Source: JBBDRW01 sp040905265 (GTDB lineage: Bacteria > Bacteroidota > Rhodothermia > Balneolales > Balneolaceae). Taken from it: a stretch of DNA of 64,000 bases. Positions 55,197-62,979 of the stretch are shown here, piece after piece (positions within the stretch are counted from its first letter, which is position 1; each line of letters starts with the position of its first letter). The notes under the pieces were generated by a model. The model saw only the letters and a list, made by a program, of their open reading frames with translations. It was not told where the DNA came from and did not search any database. The stretch covers positions 1-64,000 of the forward strand of contig JBBDRW010000177.1 in the NCBI GenBank assembly GCA_040905265.1. The letters are read 5' to 3'. Both the position numbers and the translations under genes were made by a program.

Positions 55197-55222
55197 TACC
55201 CGTACACAACTATCTTGTCAAG

Positions 55223-56182
55223 TTACCCCTGATCCCCAAAGAGTGCATCCACAAATGAGGCGCGGCCAAAAACCTGCAGATCTTCAATCTTCTCTCCGAC
55301 CCCGATGTACTTGACCGGAACACTCAGTTCATGGGAGATTCCGATGACGATCCCCCCTTTAGCTGTTCCGTCCAGCTTGGTAAGTACCAGGCCGGTTATA
55401 TCGACCACTTCCGTAAATGCTTTGGCCTGCTGCATCGCATTCTGCCCGGTCGATGCATCGAGTACCAGTAACACTTCATGCGGGGCGTTCTCGACCACTT
55501 TCCCCATCACCCGTTTGATCTTTCCAAGCTCTTCCATCAACGACCGCTTGTTGTGAAGCCGGCCGGCTGTATCGATCAGAGCGACATCCGCTCCCCTGGA
55601 CTTTGCCGATGATACCGTATCATACGCGACAGCTGCCGGATCTGCATCCTGCCCCTGCTGAATAATCGGAACACCGGCCCGTTCACTCCAAATTTTCAAC
55701 TGATCCACAGCGGCCGCCCGAAACGTATCCGCCGCACCCAGCAATACCTCTTTTCCCGCCATTTTGTAGAGATGCGCCAATTTTCCAATGGTTGTTGTTT
55801 TCCCCACTCCGTTCACACCCACTACCATGATGATGTGCGGTTTTTCGGGAAAATCGGCATGAAAATCTGCCGGTCGTTCAGGCCCGCTCTCTTTCAGCAG
55901 TGCAGAAATCTCCTCCCGGAGGATCTGTTGCAGCTCATCCTGGGTCAGGTATTTGTCTTTGGCAACCCGCACTTCCAGTCGTCCGATGATATCCAGTGTT
56001 GTCTTTACCCCGACATCCGAAGAGATCAGAATCTCCTCCAGCTCGTCAAGCACGTCGGCATCGATCTCATCCTTGCCGGCAAGCGTTTTGCCCAGCTTTT
56101 GAAGCAGCCCTTCGCGGCTCTTTTCAACCCCTTTGTCGAGTTTCTCCTTCTTCGCAAGTCCCAGTTTATCCAGCCAGCTCAT
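55223..56182 (-). CDS. ftsY: Signal recognition particle receptor
   Basis: A 319-residue SRP GTPase that docks ribosome-SRP complexes at the membrane. It comprises only the NG domain with a short N-terminus, no long acidic A domain. The N domain helices come first, then G1 GVNGVGKTTT (residues 122-130), the ADTFRAAAVDQL insertion-box region, G3 DTAGRLHNK (204-212), G4 TKLDG (268-272) and the C-terminal GVGEKIEDLQVF. It is a housekeeping gene that anchors this end of the window as chromosomal. Confidence 0.98.
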   Translation of the reverse strand: MSWLDKLGLAKKEKLDKGVEKSREGLLQKLGKTLAGKDEIDADVLDELEEILISSDVGVKTTLDIIGRLEVRVAKDKYLTQDELQQILREEISALLKESGPERPADFHADFPEKPHIIMVVGVNGVGKTTTIGKLAHLYKMAGKEVLLGAADTFRAAAVDQLKIWSERAGVPIIQQGQDADPAAVAYDTVSSAKSRGADVALIDTAGRLHNKRSLMEELGKIKRVMGKVVENAPHEVLLVLDASTGQNAMQQAKAFTEVVDITGLVLTKLDGTAKGGIVIGISHELSVPVKYIGVGEKIEDLQVFGRASFVDALFGDQG

Positions 56183-56187
56183 TTGTT

Positions 56188-56215
56188 ATAGAATTTAGAA
56201 TTTAGGAGTAGACGT
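56188..56215. repeat. Period-7 repeat upstream of ftsY
   Basis: Four units (TAGAATT twice, TAGGAGT, AGACGTA) immediately upstream of the ftsY start codon, between it and the palindromic MITE-like element. Confidence 0.55.
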
Positions 56216-56236
56216 ATTCTTTCCTCTGTCACCTAT

Positions 56237-56363
56237 ACTAGTGTCCTAAGAAAATGTCAAGGTCAAGGCGGGCGAAGGCCAAAAAAACGCAGTGTACAAG
56301 TTGTACATGAGTATTTTTTGGACGAGCCCAACGCAGAGATTGACGTTTTCTTAGGACACTAGT
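56237..56363. mobile_element. 127-bp palindromic MITE-like element
   Basis: The element starts and ends with ACTAGTGTCCTAAGAAAA in inverted orientation, extends through a matching GTCAA, has a centre TGTACAAGTTGTACA, and nearly all of its length can fold back on itself, so it looks like a miniature inverted-repeat element with no coding capacity. The right end overlaps the 3' end of the adjoining phosphatidyltransferase gene and supplies its TAG stop. No clear target-site duplication is visible. A parental transposase is not in the window. Confidence 0.8.
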
Positions 56364-56955
56364 TAAATTCAGCTCCTTTTCGGATCTGATTGAACCTGTA
56401 AAAATAGTGAAAAAATGACCCAACCATCAGTATAACGGAAGTAATCATCAAAAACTGTTGTATTCCGGCTGCATCCGGCAGAAAAAAGACAGATACCCAG
56501 TAGAGGGCCATCACATTGACGGACACCTTTCCGGACATCACCGCCATGGCCACCTTGCCCCGAATCCACTTGATGTAGAGAGATCCCGCAATGATGGAGA
56601 GATCCCGAATTACACCGAACAGAAAGTACCAGAGTGGAATCCAGCCCAGCCAGACCGTATAGGCAAACAGTAAACATGCCATGAATTTGTCCGCTACCGG
56701 GTCGAGCGCTTTTCCCAACTCGGACACTTCATTCCGTTTTCGGGCAACCAGCCCGTCCAGGTAGTCGGAAAAAACACCGTAAACAATCAGCAGCAGAATG
56801 GGTGTATTGAGTTGATAATGATTCTCCATATGCAGCCAGATGACAGGAAAAGCTACCAGTATACGGGAGAAAGAGATCAGGTTTGACCAGGTATAGATAT
56901 CATCTTTTACCGATATCTTTCGTCCGTCTATATTGGTAAGTTTATGCTTGGTCAT
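56359..56955 (-). CDS. CDP-alcohol phosphatidyltransferase family
   Basis: A 198-residue inner-membrane enzyme of phospholipid synthesis with about five hydrophobic segments. The catalytic signature D-x2-DG-x2-AR-x8-G-x3-D-x3-D is complete, from Asp64 in FSDYLDGLVARKRNE to Asp85 and Asp89 in GKALDPVADK. It could be PgsA (phosphatidylglycerophosphate synthase) or a related transferase. The stop codon TAG comes from the terminal repeat of the palindromic element, so the last residues may differ from relatives. The gene reads toward ftsY. Confidence 0.9.
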   Translation of the reverse strand: MTKHKLTNIDGRKISVKDDIYTWSNLISFSRILVAFPVIWLHMENHYQLNTPILLLIVYGVFSDYLDGLVARKRNEVSELGKALDPVADKFMACLLFAYTVWLGWIPLWYFLFGVIRDLSIIAGSLYIKWIRGKVAMAVMSGKVSVNVMALYWVSVFFLPDAAGIQQFLMITSVILMVGSFFHYFYRFNQIRKGAEFN

Positions 56956-57034
56956 GAATATGGATTTCTGAAATCACAACACTGTAATCGCACGGTGTTC
57001 TCTCCAGGAGTTCATTTATTATTGCTGTATCCGA

Positions 57035-57172
57035 TGTCATCTCAACCACAGGAGGCTTTGCATCCGCCGGTGGGCAGGCTGGCCTCGTTACGATCCCAAA
57101 AGTCCGACAGACTCCTGGTTTATCAAAACCTCCACATACTGTATGGGGTAAAATCGCATAATTGAGATGACA
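57035..57172. repeat. 138-bp inverted-repeat element upstream of the Nudix gene
   Basis: Perfect 11-bp terminal arms TGTCATCTCAA (57035-57045) and TTGAGATGACA (57162-57172) bound a non-coding stretch lying in the divergent gap between the phosphatidyltransferase and Nudix genes. Its interior contains CCAGGAGTCTGTCGG on the minus strand, a motif also found near 34731. It is likely a decayed insertion or MITE; no transposase remnant was recognised. Confidence 0.5.
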
Positions 57173-57253
57173 CCGTAAATACAGGAAGGATCGGACAAAA
57201 ATATCAATTTTTTCGATACCTCTCAGTGAAAACCGAAATCATCCCGTTTTCTC

Positions 57254-57841
57254 ATGAATCAGAACAGAATGAGTGACAAAGACCCGCTGACAGAAACCAC
57301 CCGCAGATCTGAAGAGATATTCAAGGGTAAACTTCTTCACGTTTTTCGGGATGAAGTGTCTCTGCCCGACGGAAAGAGCTCTGCAAGAGAGTGGATCAGG
57401 CACCCCGGCGCTTGTGCCATCGTCCCTGTGTTCCGCGACGGCACGATCATGCTGGTCCGGCAGTTCCGCTATCCCCTCAAGCAAACGTTCTTTGAAGTTC
57501 CGGCCGGGAAAATTGACCCTGGTGAACCTCCCTATACAACTGCGGTCCGCGAACTGGAGGAAGAGACGGGCCTTCAGGCAGGCCATTGTGAGAAGGTGGG
57601 CCACTTCCACCCGGTGATCGGTTATTCGGATGAGATCATCCACTGTTTCGTTGCATGGGATCTGGACCGGCACTCCATGAATTCGGACAGCGATGAGTTT
57701 CTGGAACCGGTACAAATGCCATTTTCCGATGCGACCACCATGATCCGGTCCGGGGAGATCACCGACGGAAAGACGATCTGTTCTCTGATGCAGACGCAAA
57801 TGTGGTGGGAAACCAACGGGCCGTTTGAGATTGCATTCTGA
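57254..57841 (+). CDS. Nudix hydrolase, ADP-ribose pyrophosphatase-like
   Basis: A 195-residue cytoplasmic pyrophosphatase. The Nudix box is complete at residues 85-107 (G-x5-E-x7-RELEEETGL), preceded by IMLVRQFRYPLKQTFFEVPAG, the NudF-like signature of ADP-ribose and related nucleoside diphosphate sugar hydrolases. A second ATG five codons in (57269) is an alternative start. It is a single gene in its own orientation. The substrate is inferred from motif style only. Confidence 0.92.
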   Translation: MNQNRMSDKDPLTETTRRSEEIFKGKLLHVFRDEVSLPDGKSSAREWIRHPGACAIVPVFRDGTIMLVRQFRYPLKQTFFEVPAGKIDPGEPPYTTAVRELEEETGLQAGHCEKVGHFHPVIGYSDEIIHCFVAWDLDRHSMNSDSDEFLEPVQMPFSDATTMIRSGEITDGKTICSLMQTQMWWETNGPFEIAF

Positions 57842-57896
57842 TTTGGCTTGATCCCCCGTCCTGGTTTTGATACCCGGGGGTTCCACGAATAAACCC

Positions 57897-57945
57897 CTCC
57901 TGTATTCCGTATTCTTCTCCTGACTCCTGTATTCTGCCCTTCCCT
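57897..57945. repeat. Period-7 repeat between the convergent Nudix and HTH genes
   Basis: A run of six to seven degenerate units (CTCCTGT, ATTCCGT, ATTCTTC, TCCTGAC and similar) with one single-base slip fills the end of the convergent gap. Confidence 0.55.
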
Positions 57946-58354
57946 ATCCGTAGCGTTCCAGGAAGTCTCTGGCTTTAATCAGCTCAACGGTTTCATTGGT
58001 CTCGCGATCGATCACCGCTACCTGAAAGAGGCTGATGATCGCCTGGCTGTTAATTGATTCGATCGTCTCCTTCAGAGAGTTACACTCATCCGTCTCGCTC
58101 ACAAGGTCGTTCACCCCCTGAACCACATACCGATACTCTCTCTCCCGGCCGGAAGCCTTCGAATCGGCATCCGGCTGTGACTCTTCAAAATAGTCCCGGA
58201 TCGCCTCTTCCGTAACGAACCACTGTACACCCATTTTGCGCCCCTTCAGTTTTCCTTCCCTCAGGTAGGTGCGAAGGGTCATCTTGCTGATCCCCAACCT
58301 CTCATGGAGATCCTCAACGGTGTAGAGCGTCAGATTACCGATCTTTTTTGGCAT
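57944..58354 (-). CDS. Small excisionase/MerR-type HTH protein
   Basis: A 136-residue protein read from ATG 58354 (an upstream ATG at 58381 is possible). The N-terminal half is a winged helix-turn-helix of the excisionase/MerR kind: LYTVEDLHERLGISKMTLRTYLREGKL with GRKMGVQWFVTEEAIRDYF. The C-terminal half (from about residue 75) is not recognised and could be an oligomerisation or ligand domain. No integrase or phage genes lie beside it, so a role as a local or chromosomal regulator is more likely than as a recombination factor. Confidence 0.75.
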   Translation of the reverse strand: MPKKIGNLTLYTVEDLHERLGISKMTLRTYLREGKLKGRKMGVQWFVTEEAIRDYFEESQPDADSKASGREREYRYVVQGVNDLVSETDECNSLKETIESINSQAIISLFQVAVIDRETNETVELIKARDFLERYG

Positions 58355-58490
58355 GGAGCACGTTCTTTCTCTTCCTTTCAACCTTCAACGTAAATATACA
58401 ATCTCTGTGTGAATTGAATAGAGAGAACTTCTCCCCTGATAATTATCGAATCGAGACTGGGAGGTATCGGTTTGACGGGCTCCCGGCACC

Positions 58491-58528
58491 GCCACAGTAG
58501 ACTCGGCAGACTCCTAGTGTCGTGTCAA
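58491..58528. repeat. Dispersed short repeat motif
   Basis: GCCACAGTAGACTCGGCAGA followed by CTCCTAGTGTCGTGTCAA. On the opposite strand AGGAGTCTGCCG and then GAGTCTACTGTGGC match, with a gap, the segment 34732-34770. The CTAGTGTC part also matches 2990 and the MITE ends. Confidence 0.4.
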
Positions 58529-58586
58529 CCGTGCGATGTGGGATAAGATCAAGACTTAGCCCCGCAAGAGTGTCGTTAACAAGGCA

Positions 58587-59597
58587 CTACCGCAACAGAA
58601 TCAGGTTTGAGAGCCAGGGGTAGGGGGCCGGTTCACACGGAATGAGACGGGAAAATTCATCCGTACAGCTTTCATATGGAATCGTTTTACTGACGATACC
58701 CGCCAGATATCCTGTTCCATTCACTACGTTCGAGATACCTTCCGGCAGTTCCACAATTTTTTCATCAACATTTGAAAAATGAAGATAGTCCGGGCCGGCA
58801 GAGGCGATATAGATGGATATTCTTGTCATTCTCTCTTCATTGAATTCGAATCTGTCCTCCTCGATCGGGGTGACACAATCCCAGGTGATATCCATAACGC
58901 GATCGCAAACAGGGCTTGTGAGCGACTGCAGTCGCCTGCGGTCTGCGCGAGGGTCTAACTCGATCACATACTCTCCGGATGCCTGACGGGCTGTATCCTG
59001 AAGATGTGGAAACACGGCCGTATACTCAACTCTGACATTATAAGGGTCAAAGTAGTAGACGGTTTGCACATCTGCCAGCCGTTCAACCCCTTCCAGGTAG
59101 ATAAAATCAGAAGGTTCCGGGTTTGCCTGGCTGCGGGGTACCCTTCTCATGACCGGAACCGGAAAATCTTCCGGCAGCCGAACCTCGGAATAGCTCTCCT
59201 CGCCGGACTCATTCACAGCCCGTACACGATAGGAGCGGCCCGCCAGCAGTTGCCTGTCCGACCAGAAATTCCAGGCATAATTTCCGTGGGCATACCCTAT
59301 CAATACTCCGTTCATCTCTGTTGACTCGCCTGTTTCAACATCTTCCAGCCAGACTGACCCTTCAAACGGAGCATCGGGATCTGTAAACAGAGACTCTCTT
59401 ACAGGAGCGACCCGTACCCACTGCGTATCAGCTGAAGCATCCAGAAAACCATAGATCGAAAAATGATATTGATCATTCACCTGCCAGGGTTCGAAGACCT
59501 CGTCACATGCAGAAATCCACATTACCGGACATATAATGAATAGTAATATCCGTTTCAGAGGGTTTATTGAGAATGGTATCTCTTTCAATTGTATCAT
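58587..59597 (-). CDS. DUF4249-like lipoprotein
   Basis: A 336-residue lipoprotein from ATG 59597 (signal ...KRILLFIICPVMWISAC). The mature part starts CDEVFEPWQVNDQYHFSIYGFLDASADTQWVRV, followed by VWLEDVETGES, LLAGRSYRVRAVNESGEESYSEVRLPEDF, a layout that resembles DUF4249 lipoproteins, which occur next to TonB-dependent receptors in this phylum. No receptor gene is adjacent here, so that link is missing. The function is unknown. A strong bidirectional terminator separates it from the RND pump genes upstream. Confidence 0.6.
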   Translation of the reverse strand: MIQLKEIPFSINPLKRILLFIICPVMWISACDEVFEPWQVNDQYHFSIYGFLDASADTQWVRVAPVRESLFTDPDAPFEGSVWLEDVETGESTEMNGVLIGYAHGNYAWNFWSDRQLLAGRSYRVRAVNESGEESYSEVRLPEDFPVPVMRRVPRSQANPEPSDFIYLEGVERLADVQTVYYFDPYNVRVEYTAVFPHLQDTARQASGEYVIELDPRADRRRLQSLTSPVCDRVMDITWDCVTPIEEDRFEFNEERMTRISIYIASAGPDYLHFSNVDEKIVELPEGISNVVNGTGYLAGIVSKTIPYESCTDEFSRLIPCEPAPYPWLSNLILLR

Positions 59598-59710
59598 AGT
59601 GTATAGAATTGGATTGAGAAAACGCACCAGTACTTTATAGATACACGAATAACCGGGTTTACCCTTACAAAATAATTCCAGATTCCTTGATTCGCTTGGT
59701 CCTCAATGTA

Positions 59711-59748
59711 AAAAGGGCAGCTTTTCACATGAAAAGCTGCCCTTTTTT
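59711..59748 (-). terminator. Strong hairpin terminator after the RND gene
   Basis: Perfect 16-bp arms (AAAAGGGCAGCTTTTC, ACAT loop, GAAAAGCTGCCCTTTT), with T-runs on both sides when read on either strand. It lies 38 bases past the RND stop and insulates the lipoprotein gene downstream. Confidence 0.95.
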
Positions 59749-59785
59749 ACGTTCAAATTGAAATGGTCTGTCGGATTCGCCCGGG

Positions 59786-62700
59786 CTACTCCGCTTCGAC
59801 AGCCGGGGCCACTTCTCCCGATTTCCAGAAGCGGCTGAACTCCTGTTCCCGGATCCAGACCCGGATCTGATCGACCGTGATGTAGATGACCGGAATCAGA
59901 ATCAGGGTAATCAGTGTGGATGCCGTGAGGCCGCCAATCACAACCCGGGCCAGTGCAGCCTGGATCTCCCCGCCGGCACCCCAGCCGAACGAGAGTGGAA
60001 AGAGCCCGAGTACAGTCGTGAGAGTCGTCATCAGGATCGGGCGCAGCCTCAGACGGCCGGCCTCTATGACCGCTTCCAGAACATTCAGGCCACGGTCCCT
60101 GCGCATCAAATTGATATAATCTACCAGTACAATCGCGTTGTTCACCACAATCCCGATCAGCATGATCAACCCCATGATGCTCTGCATGTTCAGGGTGGTT
60201 CCGGTAATCAGCATCGTGGGTATGACTCCGACAATTGCAACCGGTACCGAGAACATGACGATCAGCGGGTCGACGAACCGTTCGAATTGTGCGGCCATCA
60301 CCATATAGATCAGGACCAGTGCCATCAGGATCGACATGACAAAGTCCGACTGCGCTTTCTGCTGCTCTTCAAACTCCCCGCCAAAGCTGAGCGAGAAGCC
60401 GATCGGCAGCTCCAGGCCGGCAAGCTCTGCCTGAACCTTTTGAATTGCTGAACCCAGCGGAACCCCGCTCTCCAGGTTGGCGGTAATATTGGTGATTCGC
60501 TGACCGTTGATCCGGTTGATGGTCGTCGGGCCCCGTGCGGCCTGCTGGCTGATCACAGAGGAGACAGGCACCACTTCACCATTAGAGGCGATGACCGAAA
60601 TGTTATCCAGATCGAGCGTACTCATGCGGTCCTGGGGCCGGAGCCGTACCGTGATCGAATACTCTTCACCCCCCTCCCGGAACATCCCCGCACGGCTGCC
60701 GCCCACGTTGGTTTGGATTGCCTGGGCAACCTCCCGAACGGTCAGCCCCAGTTCGGAGATCCGTTCCCGGTCAAAGACAATATTCTGTTCGGGACGCCCC
60801 TCCTGACGGTCGGATTGTACTCCCCGGATCTCCGGAATTCGTTCCATCCGGGCCCGTATTTCATCTGCTATCCGGTCAGCCTCATCCAGATCATACCCCC
60901 TGAGTTCGATCCGAACCGCTTCGTCATCCTCGCCGCCGCCGCCAAAAATCCGTCGTAAAATCCAGAGCCCCGACTGAGCCTGGACCCGGACAGATCCACC
61001 GGGGATAATTCCTTCCACACTCTCACGAATATGGTCGGCCAATGCAAAGGAACTGACGGTTCTCTCACTCACATCGACAAGATTGATATCAATACTTGCC
61101 CGGCCATTTCGCACTTCGGTTGTCATGTGTTTCACCTGATCCATGGGCAGCAGAGCTTCAACCCTGGATTCCAGTTCACTCAGATACTCATGGGCGATGG
61201 CAATATTCAACCCTTCCGCCAGCCGGAAATCGACACTGATCTCATCCGCTTCGGTTTGAGGGGCGAGTTCCATCGGGATGTACTGCCAGGTAAAGAGACA
61301 GCCGAGCATCAATACCCCGGTAATTCCGAATACGACTCTTCTGCGCCGGATAGAGGATCTCAAAAACCTGGCATACCGGGTCTCTGTTCTCTCGAATAGT
61401 TTCTGGAACCGGCTCTTGTCGCTCTCGGCCTGTTCCGACTCCGGCTTGATGGTCATGAACCGGCTGGCAAGCATGGGAACCAGTGTGAGTGCGACCAGCA
61501 GGGAGCACATAAGGGCAAAGACTACGACCAGCGCCAGCTCCTGAAAGAGGGTGCCGGTAATGGTCTGCATGAAGACAACCGGCAGGAAGATAACGGAGGT
61601 CGTCAATGTGGACGCCACGATTGCTCCGGATACCTCTTTGGTCCCTTTCAGGGAACTTTCACCGAGACTCCTGCCCTGGCTTCGGAGACGAACGATGTTC
61701 TCCAGAACAACAATTGCGTTATCGACAATGAGGCCGACTCCCAGAGCGAGCCCTCCGAAACTCATCTGGTTGAGGGTCAGATCGTTGAAGTATAGAAGCC
61801 CGAACGTTGCGATGATCGAGATTGGAATAGATAGCGCGATAATGAATGTTGTGGACCCGTTTCTCAGAAAGATATAGAGCACAAAGATCGCGAGAATACC
61901 TCCCCAGAAGGCCGACTGCTGGACATTATCGATGGAGTTCTGAATAAATTCACTCTGGTCAGAGATGACGAAAAGCTGCATATCCTGCCGCTCCAGGTTG
62001 ATCGCTTCAACCTCCTCCTGGATACCCTGAGAGACAGCTACAGTATTGGCACCGGTCTGCTTCCGGATACCCATCCGGATCATCGGCTGTCCGTTGATAT
62101 GAACAAGCCGGTTGATATCCTCATAGGTGTCTTCCACTTCCGCAATATCCCGGACCCGAATCGGCCGGCCGTCTACCCTGGTAATGATCGTGTTGGCGAT
62201 CTCCTCGACTGAACTGTACTCTCCAAGGGTTCGAACGTAGAGCTCATTCAGCCCTTCACGGACATTTCCACCCGGCATGGTCTGATTTTCAGAAGCGATC
62301 GCATTCTGTACCTGAACAGCAGAAAGGCCGCTTGCAATCAGAAGATCCCGTTTCAGGTTAACCCGGATCTCCCGGTAGATTCCACCCCAGACGTCGATAG
62401 CCCCTACTCCCGGAATCTGTTCCAGCCGTTTGGCTATATCCCGTTCCAGCAGCCGGGTCAACTGATCGAGTTGAGTGGTCGACTGCGCACCCAGAATGAC
62501 GATCGGCGCATCATTCGGGTCAAATTTCCAGATCCTTGGCGGGTCCGCCTCTTCCGGAAGGCTTCGTCTCACACGGTCCAGGGCGGCCCGTACATCGTTG
62601 GCCGCTTCATCCAGGTTGACTCCCTGAGAAAAGTTGAGTGTCACACGGCTTGACCCCTCTTCGGAGGTAGAGGTTACCTCCTCCACATGAGCCACACCTG

Positions 62701-62914
62701 AAATGGAGTTCTCAATCTGGTCCGTGATAATATTTTCAATCTCCTCCGGACCTACATTCGGGTAGTTCACATTGATCGAGAGTCGCGGGTACTCGATGGG
62801 CGGAAGAAGGTCGACCGGCAAATACCGAAACCCGACGATCCCAAGGGTAATTACGATCAGGTAGACCATCGCCGTAGCGATTGGCCGTTTTACAGATGTA
62901 TCTGTTAATGGCAT
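59786..62914 (-). CDS. RND-family efflux transporter (inner-membrane pump)
   Basis: A 1042-residue inner-membrane pump of the hydrophobe/amphiphile efflux type with twelve hydrophobic segments and two large periplasmic loops. Family stretches include PVDLLPPIEYPRLSINVNYPN near the start, GGLALGVGLIVDNAIVVLENI in TM4 and GLIMLIGIVVNNAIVLVDYI in TM10. In TM4 one of AcrB's two relay aspartates is Asn (VDN rather than VDD) and the TM10 relay Lys position is Asn (VNN), so proton coupling may be arranged differently. It is read 65 bp after its adaptor gene, forming an efflux operon that probably also includes an outer-membrane channel beyond the window. Confidence 0.93.
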   Translation of the reverse strand: MPLTDTSVKRPIATAMVYLIVITLGIVGFRYLPVDLLPPIEYPRLSINVNYPNVGPEEIENIITDQIENSISGVAHVEEVTSTSEEGSSRVTLNFSQGVNLDEAANDVRAALDRVRRSLPEEADPPRIWKFDPNDAPIVILGAQSTTQLDQLTRLLERDIAKRLEQIPGVGAIDVWGGIYREIRVNLKRDLLIASGLSAVQVQNAIASENQTMPGGNVREGLNELYVRTLGEYSSVEEIANTIITRVDGRPIRVRDIAEVEDTYEDINRLVHINGQPMIRMGIRKQTGANTVAVSQGIQEEVEAINLERQDMQLFVISDQSEFIQNSIDNVQQSAFWGGILAIFVLYIFLRNGSTTFIIALSIPISIIATFGLLYFNDLTLNQMSFGGLALGVGLIVDNAIVVLENIVRLRSQGRSLGESSLKGTKEVSGAIVASTLTTSVIFLPVVFMQTITGTLFQELALVVVFALMCSLLVALTLVPMLASRFMTIKPESEQAESDKSRFQKLFERTETRYARFLRSSIRRRRVVFGITGVLMLGCLFTWQYIPMELAPQTEADEISVDFRLAEGLNIAIAHEYLSELESRVEALLPMDQVKHMTTEVRNGRASIDINLVDVSERTVSSFALADHIRESVEGIIPGGSVRVQAQSGLWILRRIFGGGGEDDEAVRIELRGYDLDEADRIADEIRARMERIPEIRGVQSDRQEGRPEQNIVFDRERISELGLTVREVAQAIQTNVGGSRAGMFREGGEEYSITVRLRPQDRMSTLDLDNISVIASNGEVVPVSSVISQQAARGPTTINRINGQRITNITANLESGVPLGSAIQKVQAELAGLELPIGFSLSFGGEFEEQQKAQSDFVMSILMALVLIYMVMAAQFERFVDPLIVMFSVPVAIVGVIPTMLITGTTLNMQSIMGLIMLIGIVVNNAIVLVDYINLMRRDRGLNVLEAVIEAGRLRLRPILMTTLTTVLGLFPLSFGWGAGGEIQAALARVVIGGLTASTLITLILIPVIYITVDQIRVWIREQEFSRFWKSGEVAPAVEAE

Positions 62915-62979
62915 GAATGTATCAGTGTAGGTAAGCCGATAAACGTTTCAGGCGTCATCGGCAGAACCTGGGTTTTTGG

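Noticed and set aside
55125..55200. Possible small SRP RNA (4.5S) gene near ftsY
   Set aside because: The GGAAG...AGC core of SRP RNA is not present, so proximity to ftsY is the only argument.
56944..57165. 73-codon frame in the gap before the Nudix gene
   Set aside because: It lies across the inverted-repeat element, has no ribosome site and no family resemblance.
57944..58354. Excisionase-like HTH gene as sign of a prophage or integrative element
   Set aside because: No integrase, att-like repeat or phage genes lie nearby; such small HTH proteins are also common chromosomal regulators.
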